Shown piece by piece: positions 8,007 through 18,560 of a DNA stretch of 64,000 bases; position 1 is the first letter of the stretch; each line of letters opens with the position of its first letter. Below the pieces are notes generated by a model. That model made no database searches and had not been told where the DNA came from. It worked only from the letters and a program-made list of their open reading frames with translations. The translations under genes and the position numbers were made by a program. The stretch comes from Segatella paludivivens DSM 17968 = JCM 13650 (GTDB lineage: Bacteria; Bacteroidota; Bacteroidia; Bacteroidales; Bacteroidaceae): NCBI RefSeq assembly GCF_000373185.1, contig NZ_KB890639.1:1-64000 (forward strand). Direction: 5' to 3'.

Positions 8007-9020
8007 ATGAAAAAAATACTTTTATATATAAGTGTCTCTCTTGCATTGATTTCATGCGGTCGTCCTTCTAAACAAACTGTTGAAAAGAACCCGTTTATCA
8101 CCGATGTAATGCTGAAGACAACTCCAATCAAAAATCAGGGTCATAGTCAACTGTGTTGGGCTTACGCAATGTTGGCCACCATAGAAACAAATCACCTTAT
8201 GATGGGTGACTCTGTGAACCTAAGCGCAGACTATATTGCAAGAATGATGCTTACAGACGCATCAACAAAATATTATCTTTCAGGGGGCAAAAATACAATT
8301 TCAATGCGAGGAATGGGCAGTCTGCTTATTCATCTTATGCAAAACTATGGTATTGTTCCTTTTGATTCATACAACGCCAAAGAACCTGCAAATTATAACG
8401 TCATTTGTCGTAAGATCATGCAGGCTACAAAAAGTGCAAACAATCTTAGCACACTCAATCAAAAAGTGAATGATGTACTAGATGAAGAAGTTGGATATAT
8501 GCCATCAAAATATGTACACATGCTTGGTGCAGAATATACTCCACAAGAATTTGGGCACAGCGTATGCCGTGATGACGAATATGTGAACGTGACAAGTTTT
8601 AAGCATCATGTAATGGGTGAATCATTTATATTAGAAACTCCAGACAACATTATGAACGATAAATTCTTAAATGTTCCTATAGAAACCTTGATGAGTATGA
8701 TTACAAAAAGTATTGTGAAAGGTAAGGCTGTATGCTGGGAAGGTGATATCACCGATTCTGGTTTTTCTTTTAATGACGGAATTGCCGAAACCAATCATCG
8801 TACTGTAACTCAGGATTTGAGGCAACAAGAGTTTGAGAGTAGGCAGACTACTGACGACCACGCAATGGAGCTTGTCGGTCTGGCTCATGACAAAAACGGA
8901 AAGAAATACTTTATTGCAAAAAACAGCTGGGGCACTGGCAACCGCTTTAGGGGTTACATGTACCTCAGCTATAATTATGTAAAACTAAAGACAATAGCTG
9001 TATTCCTTTCTCGGGATTAA
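8007..9020 (+). CDS. C1 family (papain-like) cysteine peptidase, lipoprotein
   Basis: 337 residues from MKKILLYISV. The N-terminus is a lipoprotein signal, with the lipobox LISC putting the lipid Cys at 17. The catalytic triad is visible: NQGHSQLCWAYA gives Cys50, DDHAMELVG gives His285, and AKNSWG gives Asn306. The pattern matches bleomycin-hydrolase/PepC-type aminopeptidases of Bacteroidales, here shorter and envelope-anchored. An upstream in-frame Met at 7965 is rejected because the protein would lose its signal peptide at the N-terminus. The gene is divergent from the U32 gene and convergent with the phosphatase. Substrate is unknown. Confidence 0.88.
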   Translation: MKKILLYISVSLALISCGRPSKQTVEKNPFITDVMLKTTPIKNQGHSQLCWAYAMLATIETNHLMMGDSVNLSADYIARMMLTDASTKYYLSGGKNTISMRGMGSLLIHLMQNYGIVPFDSYNAKEPANYNVICRKIMQATKSANNLSTLNQKVNDVLDEEVGYMPSKYVHMLGAEYTPQEFGHSVCRDDEYVNVTSFKHHVMGESFILETPDNIMNDKFLNVPIETLMSMITKSIVKGKAVCWEGDITDSGFSFNDGIAETNHRTVTQDLRQQEFESRQTTDDHAMELVGLAHDKNGKKYFIAKNSWGTGNRFRGYMYLSYNYVKLKTIAVFLSRD

Positions 9021-9037
9021 AGCCTGTCAACTAGTTA

Positions 9038-10321
9038 TTATTCCGTAAACTTATTTATCTTATCGAGATAATACTGTCTCACATCTTTCCAATGATAATA
9101 TGGAGCTATATCTGTCTTAACAGGCAATGTGGCTTCATTTTCATTTCTAAGTACTTTTACGAGTATATCCTTAGAGCCTTTCTTGTGATAAAACACAAAC
9201 TGAATATTGCAAGCCATCGGGAAGATACGATAGTTATTCCATCCCTTGTAAGCAAGCTGCTCTAAATCACTCACCTGCATTCCCATTCCATCAAGATCCA
9301 TAAGGCATGTAAGCGGCATAACCATCGTGTCATGACCATAACGCAAAGTCACTCCTGGATGTGGTAAAGCTATACAACTATCGGCATCACTAATTATCTT
9401 GCGAAGAAGGTTACGCTGACTGTAAGGTTGGTTACCTCCATTCAAAGGACATGCGCCATAGTTGATATACCACCAAGCATTATTTATCTGCCAAAGATCA
9501 TATATCTCGTCATCGGTAAATAGGTCATATAATGACATGCTATTGCGCAACTCTGTACTTTGCACGTTACTAGCCTGCTTGAATAACATTTCATACAATT
9601 TATTGGCATTTAAATGATTTTTCCAATATTCATCATCATTAAACAACAGTCGCATTACACGCTCAGGATGCTCATGATTTTTACAAAATTCAGTATAAGG
9701 TATCATTGCGCTTGTTGGCATACGTTTTTTAAACAATAATGAATCATCATAATTCATATAATACATATCATGGTAACTTGCATCATGAGTAATATTCAGC
9801 TGTGGATTCATTTTTGTCATTTGCTGCAACGCATTTTCCATACTTAGTATGCAACGTATCACATTAGTGCTCTTTGCATCGACATTAGTTTTTCCAGCAA
9901 ATATCTGCGGAAAGTTCTTCAACATGCGTTCTGCAATCTGCTTATGCTGCAAAGCTCCCCTTTGAGTAAGTTCTCCGTCACGTCCAAGAGCAGCGGCGCG
10001 CATAATACGGAGTTTGGCAAGCACGTCCTTACCCTTAAGTGTGAGTTTACCAAGTGAATCAGCCTTTTCAAGCAGCACAACTGGTTTATTGTAATCACTG
10101 TCACCAATAAGCCAACGGCTGCCATGACGTCCATAGTGACTAAGGTAAAACGGTTCATATCCAGAAGGTGCAGGAGTAAGTTTTTTCTGCAAAGGCCCTG
10201 GATAAGCCAAATAATTACTTGCCGACAAACTACGGTCGGCTTTAAAATCCTTTCGTGCCTGTTGTGCAAACCCTATAATGGCAATTGACAACAGAATAAC
10301 GATAAAAGCATTTCTTTTCAT
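9038..10321 (-). CDS. secreted histidine acid phosphatase, MINPP/phytase-like
   Basis: 427 residues with a signal peptide (IVILLSIAIIGFAQQA). The histidine phosphatase signature RHGSRW is at 65-70 (nucleophile His66) and the proton-donor region RYGHDTMVMP has His330-Asp331. The length and the two motifs agree with the multiple inositol polyphosphate phosphatase (MINPP) group known in Bacteroides. MINPP enzymes usually carry HAE at the donor site; the HD pair here is like many phytases and glucose-1-phosphatases. The substrate is probably a phosphorylated inositol or sugar, but only assay could tell. Upstream on its strand there is a TATATTTG -7 box at 10345-10352. Confidence 0.85.
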   Translation of the reverse strand: MKRNAFIVILLSIAIIGFAQQARKDFKADRSLSASNYLAYPGPLQKKLTPAPSGYEPFYLSHYGRHGSRWLIGDSDYNKPVVLLEKADSLGKLTLKGKDVLAKLRIMRAAALGRDGELTQRGALQHKQIAERMLKNFPQIFAGKTNVDAKSTNVIRCILSMENALQQMTKMNPQLNITHDASYHDMYYMNYDDSLLFKKRMPTSAMIPYTEFCKNHEHPERVMRLLFNDDEYWKNHLNANKLYEMLFKQASNVQSTELRNSMSLYDLFTDDEIYDLWQINNAWWYINYGACPLNGGNQPYSQRNLLRKIISDADSCIALPHPGVTLRYGHDTMVMPLTCLMDLDGMGMQVSDLEQLAYKGWNNYRIFPMACNIQFVFYHKKGSKDILVKVLRNENEATLPVKTDIAPYYHWKDVRQYYLDKINKFTE

Positions 10322-10715
10322 ATATTGAAAGTTAATTATGATTGCAAATATAATGAATTATTTGGTATAATGATATTCAAATATATATTTTCTACCATAT
10401 TCTTGGGAGTATAGTAACACAATATTAGATATGGAATATACCACATGAGTAACATGTGTCAATGAAATTAATGCTTTAAAGAAAAACTCTTGAATAAAAA
10501 GAAATGTATTGTTACATTTCATCCAGTGTGACATTGATAAGAGATATGTATATTTCTTTTCAAGTATCAAAAAAGTAACTAAATAACACGATATATTAAA
10601 AAAATCAGTAACTTTGTAGTCAGTGATTATAAGTAATACTTGTTTATTATGAAGCTATATAAGGGCTTTGAGTATTAAAGGTAAATAGAGAATATAAACT
10701 AGAATTGATGAAAAA
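10322..10715. other. 394-bp divergent intergenic region
   Basis: It contains the minus-strand -7 box at 10345-10352 (TATATTTG, 23 bp before the phosphatase start) and a plus-strand -7 box TAACTTTG at 10609-10616, about 100 bp before the beta-lyase start. A short inverted repeat, CACATG at 10442 and CATGTG at 10453, is present. No convincing gene; a 70-codon minus-strand frame here has no recognisable features. Confidence 0.6.
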
Positions 10716-11939
10716 ATGGACAGAAACAATATAAAGAAAATCAACAAGGATAAATCTGGGGAATCTTATGATTTCGATAAGATTATAGATCGCTCAGGAA
10801 GTGGCGACTTAAAGCATAAAGCATTGTTACCAAGATGGAGACGTAATGATTTACTTCCATTATGGGTTGCTGATATGGATTTTGAGACACCAATGTTCAT
10901 AACAGACGCTTTGAAGAAACGCCTTGAGCACTCACTCTTTGGATATACTGTTGAACCTAAAGAATTATGGCAATCAACAATTAATTGGGTTAAAGAACAT
11001 CATCAATGGGAACTGAAACGTGAATGGCTCAAGTTTATACCTGGAATTGTTAAAGGTATAGGTCTTGTTATTAATGTATATACTAAACCGGGAGATAAAG
11101 TAATTATACAACCTCCTGTTTATCACCCTTTCCGATTAACTCCAGAAGGAAACGACCGTGAAGTAGTTTTTAATCCATTAAAACTACGTGATGATGGCTA
11201 TTATGATATGGATTTTGACAATCTTGAAAAAGTTTGTGATGACAAATGCCGAATATTCATACTCTGCAATCCTCACAATCCAGGAGGTATATGCTGGTCA
11301 AAAGAAACATTGCAAAAACTAGCAGATTTCTGTTATGATCATCATTTGCTTGTTATATCTGATGAAATTCATTGCGACATGGCTATATTCGGACACAAGC
11401 ATATACCATTTGCTACTGTCAGCGACAAGGCCAGAGAAAACAGTATCACTTTTCAGGCACCAACAAAGACATTCAATATTGCTGGAATTATTTCAAGCTA
11501 TGCCATTATACCAAATGCAGACATAAGAAAAAAATTCTATGGTTGGATAAAAGCCAATGAACTTGATGAAGCTAACATATTTGCTCCAATCGCAACAATT
11601 GCAGCCTTTACCAAAGGTGAAGAATGGCGAAAATCTATGCTTACGTATATTGAAGATAACGTGCGATTTGTTGAAAAATACTGCGAAAAGAATATTCCAC
11701 AAATTCATCCTTTGCGCCCACAGGCATCTTTTCTTATATGGCTTAATTGTCGTGAACTAAATTTAGACCATAAAAATCTACTTGATTTGTTTATTGACAA
11801 AGCTCATCTGGCACTTAACGACGGAGAAATGTTTGGTCAAGGAGGTGAAGGCTTTATGAGAATGAATATAGCAACTCCACGATCTGTAATAAAGCAAGCA
11901 TTAGATCAATTAGCAACAGCTGTCAACAACTTAAAATAA
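10716..11939 (+). CDS. patB: MalY/PatB family PLP-dependent cystathionine beta-lyase
   Basis: 407 residues, fold-type I aminotransferase class I/II. Key sites: LWVADMDFETP at 49-59, the glycine-rich CNPHNPGG at 184-191, ISDEIHCDM at 214-222 (Asp216 contacts the PLP ring nitrogen), and the PLP Lys251 in APTKTFNIAG. These match MalY/PatB C-S beta-lyases, which cleave cystathionine or cysteine conjugates to a thiol, pyruvate and ammonia. It precedes a strong inverted-repeat terminator and is followed by a methionine synthase-like gene and an Lrp regulator, so methionine biosynthesis or sulfur recycling is likely. The -7 box TAACTTTG lies about 100 bp upstream. Confidence 0.9.
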   Translation: MDRNNIKKINKDKSGESYDFDKIIDRSGSGDLKHKALLPRWRRNDLLPLWVADMDFETPMFITDALKKRLEHSLFGYTVEPKELWQSTINWVKEHHQWELKREWLKFIPGIVKGIGLVINVYTKPGDKVIIQPPVYHPFRLTPEGNDREVVFNPLKLRDDGYYDMDFDNLEKVCDDKCRIFILCNPHNPGGICWSKETLQKLADFCYDHHLLVISDEIHCDMAIFGHKHIPFATVSDKARENSITFQAPTKTFNIAGIISSYAIIPNADIRKKFYGWIKANELDEANIFAPIATIAAFTKGEEWRKSMLTYIEDNVRFVEKYCEKNIPQIHPLRPQASFLIWLNCRELNLDHKNLLDLFIDKAHLALNDGEMFGQGGEGFMRMNIATPRSVIKQALDQLATAVNNLK

Positions 11940-12014
11940 GTTATTGACAGTTGCAGTCCGAATTTTATTCAGACATAAATTAAAGAATAATCACTTTTGA
12001 AATGAATGATTATT

Positions 12015-12081
12015 AAAAATCATTATCGTGTTGAGTTGGAAGAATTTCACATCTACCACTCAACACGATAATGACTTTTTT
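12015..12081. terminator. bidirectional terminator, 17-bp perfect stem
   Basis: Arms at 12020-12036 and 12058-12074 (TCATTATCGTGTTGAGT and its complement), loop 21 nt, with an A-run on the left and T-run on the right, so it can end the convergent patB-like and MetE-like transcripts. Confidence 0.85.
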
Positions 12082-12103
12082 ATACAAATTGAGTATATAA
12101 CAT

Positions 12104-13225
12104 TTATTCCCAAACTTCTTTTGCTATTTCTTTAACAAGTTTTATTTTCGCCCACTGCTCTTCTTCAGTCAGTTTATTGCCAATTTCGCAAGAAGCAAAT
12201 CCACATTGAGGACTGAGGTAAAGACGATCAAGAGGTATGTATCGTGCAGCCTCATGGATGCGGGCAATTATAGTTTGCTTATCTTCTAGTATCGGACTTT
12301 TCGTCGTAATGAGTCCCAATACAACTTTCTTACCCGGAGCAACATGTGCCAAAGGCTCAAAACCACCAGAACGCTCATCATCATACTCCAGATAGAAAGC
12401 ATCCACATTTTCACGAGCAAATAGAAAATTCTCTACTGCATCGTATGCACCTTCAGAAGCCCATGAAGAATGGTAGTTTCCACGACAGACATGCGTACTG
12501 ATGACCAATCCTTCATGTCGTTCTTCGAGAGCAAGGTTGTTTAGGCGGAGATAAGTTTCCTGTAACTGTTCAGCATTATAGCTAGAACCAGCCATAGATT
12601 TCCAAAAATTCTTATCGCACACCATTCCCCACGTACAGTCGTCAAATTGAATGTTGCGGCATCCGGCATCATAGAGATCACGTATGATTGTGCGATAAGT
12701 TTGTGCAATATCCCATATTAATTCTTCATTGTCTGGGTAGATTGCGGTTGTTGTTTTACCATTGTCACCACGAAACAATTCTGCATAGAATTGTGCTGGG
12801 GCAGGAATTGTCTGTCGTGCAACAATACTTTCTGTTTCAAACTGTTTCACATACTTGAAATGCTCTATGAATGGATGGTTCTTGCCATTAATCTTTCCTG
12901 TTAGTGCTACAGAACCATGTGTCGTTTCCTCATGATGGAAGAAATAACCATTGTCAAGCTCAATATGCTTTGCACCATTTATACCCCACATGAAGTCAAG
13001 ATGCCAATAACTGCGACGAAATTCGCCATCGGTTATCACCTGCAAGCCTGCTTTTATCTGTTTTTCAATAAGCTCGGCAATGCACTTGTCTTCCACTTGC
13101 TTTAGTTCTTCACTTGTAATGTCGCCTTTCGCAAACTTTACCCTTGCCAGTTTTATATCTTCAGGGCGGAGAAAACTGCCCACTATGTCTGCACGGAATG
13201 GTGCATTCAGTATATTTTTACTCAT
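12104..13225 (-). CDS. short cobalamin-independent methionine synthase-like protein, YxjG/YxjH type
   Basis: 373 residues, corresponding to the C-terminal catalytic barrel of MetE alone. Zinc ligands of the family are present: His245 and Cys247 (STHVCRGN), Glu280 (FYLEYDDERSGG) and Cys341 (SPQCGFAS). The N-terminus RADIVGSFLRPEDI is typical of the YxjG/YxjH group, which acts as a methyltransferase to homocysteine from a donor not firmly known (S-methyl compounds or methylcobalamin-independent folates have been proposed). It is divergent from the Lrp regulator, with 178 bp between starts containing a candidate Lrp operator. A near-consensus -7 box (TAACTTCG, minus strand 13282-13289) lies upstream. 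Confidence 0.88.
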   Translation of the reverse strand: MSKNILNAPFRADIVGSFLRPEDIKLARVKFAKGDITSEELKQVEDKCIAELIEKQIKAGLQVITDGEFRRSYWHLDFMWGINGAKHIELDNGYFFHHEETTHGSVALTGKINGKNHPFIEHFKYVKQFETESIVARQTIPAPAQFYAELFRGDNGKTTTAIYPDNEELIWDIAQTYRTIIRDLYDAGCRNIQFDDCTWGMVCDKNFWKSMAGSSYNAEQLQETYLRLNNLALEERHEGLVISTHVCRGNYHSSWASEGAYDAVENFLFARENVDAFYLEYDDERSGGFEPLAHVAPGKKVVLGLITTKSPILEDKQTIIARIHEAARYIPLDRLYLSPQCGFASCEIGNKLTEEEQWAKIKLVKEIAKEVWE

Positions 13226-13340
13226 CTTGTTTACTTTTAAAATTGTTACTTTATCTTACTTATAATCCGGATTTCATGCAGCGAAGTTACTAAAAGCAAT
13301 TTTTACAGGCAAATATTTTGATAAATTCAGAAAAATATGC

Positions 13341-13348
13341 TATTTTTG
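13341..13348 (+). promoter_or_regulatory. promoter of lrp, TTTG-N20-TATTTTTG
   Basis: -7 box TATTTTTG at 13341-13348 with TTTG at 13317-13320 as -33, spacing 20 bp. The palindrome at 13356-13374 sits at the expected start of transcription. Confidence 0.65.
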
Positions 13349-13355
13349 TATGATA

Positions 13356-13374
13356 ATTCTGTAATTAACAGAAT
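13356..13374. promoter_or_regulatory. palindrome ATTCTGTaattaACAGAAT, candidate Lrp operator
   Basis: Seven-base perfect arms with a 5-base spacer, flanked by TGAT on the left and ATCA on the right. It lies between the divergent lrp and MetE-like genes just downstream of the lrp -7 box. Position and symmetry suggest autoregulation and control of the neighbour. Confidence 0.5.
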
Positions 13375-13403
13375 ATCATTCTTTAAATTAAACAATATAC
13401 AAA

Positions 13404-13886
13404 ATGGAAAAATATGAAAATTTAGACAATATAGACATTACAATTCTACGAACTTTGCAGAAGAATTCGCGACTGACCACCAAGGAACTTGCGGCAAAGA
13501 TACACCTTTCCACATCTCCAGCCTTTGAGCGTCAGAAGCGCTTAGAAAGGGAAGGATACATAAAAGGGTATATGGCAGTAGTAGATGCAGAAAAAGTTGG
13601 TAACGGTATTTTAGTACTGTGTAACATTCGACTCAAGCAGCACACGGAAGATCTAATACAGCAGTTTATGGATGCTGTGAAAAATATCGATGAAATCACA
13701 GAATGTTTCAACACCAGTGGGGATTATGACTTCTTGATAAAAGTCTATGCAAAGGATATGAAAGACTATCAGCAGTTTATGCAGCACACGCTGGGTAGAA
13801 TAGAGTGTGTTGGTAGCTTACATAGCGTATTCGTCATTGACGAAACTAAAAATACCCATGGTGTCACGATTCGACGAAAAATATAA
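13404..13886 (+). CDS. Lrp/AsnC family transcriptional regulator
   Basis: 160 residues, the normal length. The N-terminal winged HTH is at about 8-60 (DITILRTLQKNSRLTTKELAAKIHLSTSPAFERQKRLEREGYIKGY) and the RAM ligand-binding domain spans ~70-150 (GNGILVLCNIRLKQ, ITECFNTSGDYDFLIKVYAKDM). Lrp proteins bind DNA as octamers or dimers and respond to amino acids. The divergent gene is a methionine synthase-like enzyme and the next plus-strand unit is a beta-lyase, so the ligand may be methionine or cysteine; that is inference. The binding site is probably the nearby 19-bp palindrome. Confidence 0.93.
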   Translation: MEKYENLDNIDITILRTLQKNSRLTTKELAAKIHLSTSPAFERQKRLEREGYIKGYMAVVDAEKVGNGILVLCNIRLKQHTEDLIQQFMDAVKNIDEITECFNTSGDYDFLIKVYAKDMKDYQQFMQHTLGRIECVGSLHSVFVIDETKNTHGVTIRRKI

Positions 13887-14091
13887 GTTTGTTTTATTAT
13901 ATTGTAAGAGAAAACTATATTGATAAAAAAATAGAGAACTAAAACAAAGTAATTTTTAGCTAATTCAAACAAAGCCTAAAGAACGCTATTTCAGCTATTT
14001 GAGTACACTTTGTTCCAAATTTAATGCTCAACTATGTCGTTATTTTAAGAACAAAAAGGCATTATAACTTGTTTGTTTTAAAATTAATATC

Positions 14092-14099
14092 TATATTTG
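14092..14099 (+). promoter_or_regulatory. -7 box TATATTTG of the thiamin operon
   Basis: Perfect TAnnTTTG about 27 bp upstream of the riboswitch start. TTTG occurs at 14072-14075, 16 bp upstream, a little close for -33. Confidence 0.6.
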
Positions 14100-14125
14100 C
14101 CGTCGAAAATCATTTAGATTTTTAA

Positions 14126-14203
14126 AAGAGGGGTGCTGACAAAAATGTCGGCTGAGATTATACCCGTGGAACCTGATGCAGTTAGTACTGCCGTAGGGAG
14201 AGA
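14126..14203 (+). ncRNA. TPP riboswitch (THI element)
   Basis: The conserved aptamer parts are present in order: GAGGGGTGC, the GCTGAGA pyrimidine-sensor loop with the following ATTATACCCG, GGAACCTGAT, GCAGTTAGTACTG and CCGTAGGGAG. These form the P1-P5 arrangement that binds thiamin pyrophosphate. A 7-bp hairpin (GACTTTT/AAAAGTC at 14202-14218) and a T-run follow and probably serve as the expression platform, ending transcription when TPP is bound. It precedes thiD-thiE-thiC-thi4. Confidence 0.95.
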
Positions 14204-14226
14204 CTTTTTTTAAAAGTCGCTTTTTG
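14202..14226 (+). terminator. short hairpin of the riboswitch expression platform
   Basis: GACTTTT at 14202-14208 pairs with AAAAGTC at 14212-14218, followed by GCTTTTT. It is a modest hairpin, so attenuation may also work at translation. Confidence 0.45.
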
Positions 14227-14287
14227 TATATCCATGTATATATATTAATATATAGTAGCTCCTCTTGATTAATTTATTAAGTGGAGC

Positions 14288-15120
14288 ATGTTTTATTTTA
14301 CAGCTTTATCTATTGCCGGCAGTGATTGCAGTGGAGGCGCCGGTATTCAAGCAGACATTAAAACAATGTCGGCATTGGGTGTTTATGCTGCATCTGTAAT
14401 AACTAATATTACCGTACAAAACACATTGGGCGTAGAATCATTGTGTCCAATAGACTCTTATGTCATTGAGCGACAAATTCATGCCGTAATGAATGATATC
14501 CGACCAATGGCTGTAAAGATTGGTATGATGGGTAACAAAGATACAGTTGAAGCCATTGTAAAATCATTATCAGTTTACTATCACGGAAACTTGGTAGTTG
14601 ATCCTGTGTTAGTTTCAACTAGTGGTTCTGTGCTGCTTGATAACAACGCAATAGATATCATGTGTAGAAAATTATTTTTTATGGCTACAGTTATAACACC
14701 AAATATTCATGAGGCTGAAGTATTAGCAAACATGAAAATAATCAATAAAGATGATATGAAAGTGGCTGCACTAAATATAATGGATTATGGATGTGGCGCT
14801 GTACTTATTAAAGGCGGTCATATAGAAGGTGACAATAAATGTGATATACTTGTTGAACGCAAAAAAAATGGAATTTATGAAGAACATGAATACAACAGTG
14901 TAACTGTGGACAGTAAAAATACTCATGGAACAGGTTGCACTCTCTCATCTGCTATTGCTGCATATCTGGCACAAGGAATGAGTTTGACTAACGCCGTGGA
15001 AGAGGCTAAAGAATATATAACAATGGCAATAGCTGAAGGTGCTGATGTTTGTATAGGAAAGGGTCACGGACCGCTAAACCACTTTTTTAATCCTATAAAA
15101 ATGATAAAAACAAATCAGAA

Positions 15121-15124
<4 letters not shown>
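14288..15124 (+). CDS. thiD: hydroxymethylpyrimidine (phosphate) kinase
   Basis: 278 residues. Ribokinase-fold HMP/HMP-P kinase, making HMP-PP for thiamin. Seen: IAGSDCSGGAGIQADIKT at 7-24 (substrate-binding glycine motif), VDPVLVSTSG near 101, LIKGGH and the catalytic anion-hole motif THGTGCTLSSAIAAYL near 218-233. First gene of the riboswitch-controlled operon; it overlaps the next gene by 4 bp (ATGA). A non-thiamin pyridoxal kinase relative is less likely given the operon. Confidence 0.95.
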
Positions 15125-17347
<2,223 letters not shown>

Positions 17348-17355
17348 GTAAAAAA

Positions 17356-18126
17356 ATGATTGAGACACAAGTATCAAAGGGTATAATAAATACCTATTTT
17401 GAAAAATTACAAAGTAATCTGGACCTTGACGTTGCTATTGTTGGCGGTGGTCCTTCTGGTATTGTTGCAGCTTATTACATGGCTAAAGCTGGATTAAAAG
17501 TTGCTCTTTTTGATCGTAAGTTGTCACCTGGTGGCGGCATGTGGGGCGGTGCTATGATGTTTAATCAGGTTGTTATACAAAAAGAGGCTATGGATATTAT
17601 CAAAGACTTTGATATAAATTCAACTCCTTTCGATGATAACCTGTTTACAATAGATTCTGTTGAGAGCACTTCTTCATTGCTTTATAATGCAGTACATGCA
17701 GGTGCAACCATTTTCAACTGCTATTCTGTTGAAGACGTAGTTTTTAAAAATAATATTGTTAGTGGAATTGTTGTAAACTGGACTCCTGTACTTCGTGAAA
17801 AACTTCATGTAGATCCATTGAATATAATGGCAAAATGTGTTATTGATGGTACAGGTCACGACAGCGAAATATGCAAAACTGTTGCCAGAAAGAATGGTAT
17901 CAAACTAGACACAGAAACAGGGGATGTAATAGGTGAACGTTCACTTGATGTAATTGCGGGTGAAGAAGAAGTCGTAAATGGCACAAAAGAAATATATCCT
18001 GGATTATACGTATGTGGAATGGCTGCATCAGCAGTTTCTGGTACACCTCGTATGGGTCCAATTTTCGGTGGTATGCTTATGTCTGGTAAGAAGGTTGCCG
18101 AAATGATTATAGAGCGTATAAAATAA
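17356..18126 (+). CDS. thi4: Thi4-type sulfide-dependent thiazole synthase
   Basis: 256 residues. The FAD/NAD-type Rossmann signature is VAIVGGGPSGIVAAYYMAKAG at about 26-46, followed by GGGMWGGAMM at 59-68 and the C-terminal SGTPRMGPIFGGMLMSGKKVAE. These, and the LHVDPLNI and GTGHD motifs with Asp153 and His168 that match the iron-binding pair of archaeal and anaerobic bacterial Thi4, identify a Thi4 family ADP-thiazole synthase. It makes the thiazole from NAD and glycine with sulfide. It closes the operon, and no thiG, thiH, thiS or thiF is present in the window, so it probably replaces that route. Cysteines are at 122, 161, 173 and 220; whether one occupies the sacrificial Cys position of yeast Thi4 needs an alignment. 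Confidence 0.92.
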   Translation: MIETQVSKGIINTYFEKLQSNLDLDVAIVGGGPSGIVAAYYMAKAGLKVALFDRKLSPGGGMWGGAMMFNQVVIQKEAMDIIKDFDINSTPFDDNLFTIDSVESTSSLLYNAVHAGATIFNCYSVEDVVFKNNIVSGIVVNWTPVLREKLHVDPLNIMAKCVIDGTGHDSEICKTVARKNGIKLDTETGDVIGERSLDVIAGEEEVVNGTKEIYPGLYVCGMAASAVSGTPRMGPIFGGMLMSGKKVAEMIIERIK

Positions 18127-18142
18127 GTATTATGAAAAAACG

Positions 18143-18193
18143 AAAGTTCTTTCTTGAATAGAAATATTTTCTTTTCTTGAAAGAACTTTTATT
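18143..18193. terminator. terminator after thi4
   Basis: AAAGTTCTTTC at 18143-18153 and GAAAGAACTTT at 18179-18189 form an 11-bp stem with a 25-nt loop and a following T-run. Confidence 0.75.
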
Positions 18194-18310
18194 TTAACCA
18201 ACCATAAAGGTATGAATGACAACCAATCCGGTAAGATAAGACAACTTATCTAACAATAAATCTAAACTATTACGGCTAAAGACACAGCTTCTACCAGAAA
18301 AAGTTTTTTT

Positions 18311-18401
18311 AATGTCACTAATGTCATAATGTCACAAACGCCCTATTTATAAGGCTTCAGCGAGTGACATTAAGTGACATTATCGGGCTAAAAGTGACAT
18401 T
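18311..18401. repeat. TGTCAC/GTGACA repeat cluster
   Basis: Three direct copies of AATGTCA(C/T) at 18311, 18320 and 18328 face three inverted copies, GTGACATT, at 18364, 18374 and 18394. Arms are imperfectly complementary and enclose a GCCC...GGGC pair. Architecture is like the larger palindrome at 32.4 kb. Confidence 0.6.
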
Positions 18402-18495
18402 AAATATAAAATAGCACCTTTTTTTTGCGATATTTTACTAATTATGGTACAAAGATCATTAAATATATCTGTGAATATTTTCCGATGTTCTATCT

Positions 18496-18560
18496 AGTGA
18501 TTAGGGCCTTATCACTCAGTGATGCTTCGAAAAACGCAGAGTGATATGGGCCTTATCACT
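18496..18560. repeat. two 21-bp near-palindromes with GGGCC centres
   Basis: Both begin AGTGAT, have GGGCC in the middle and end TTATCACT, at 18496-18516 and 18540-18560. The second is exactly complementary to the element at 44873-44893. Confidence 0.75.

Larger units (their letters stand above)
13887..14287. other. 401-bp leader region of the thiamin operon
   Basis: AT-rich spacer after lrp, then a promoter (-7 box TATATTTG at 14092-14099), the TPP riboswitch at about 14126-14203, a short U-rich hairpin at 14202-14218 and the thiD ribosome-binding region. No extra gene is seen. Confidence 0.75.

Noticed and set aside
7966-8131. N-terminal extension of the U32 protein by 49 residues
   Set aside because: The added sequence has no family similarity and spans the start and promoter of the divergent gene.
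10358-10570. 70-codon minus-strand frame upstream of the phosphatase
   Set aside because: It overlaps the phosphatase promoter region and the composition is AT-driven; no features.
18311-18560. Possible CRISPR array
   Set aside because: Repeats are short, palindromic and unequal in spacing; no spacers of constant length and no cas genes.
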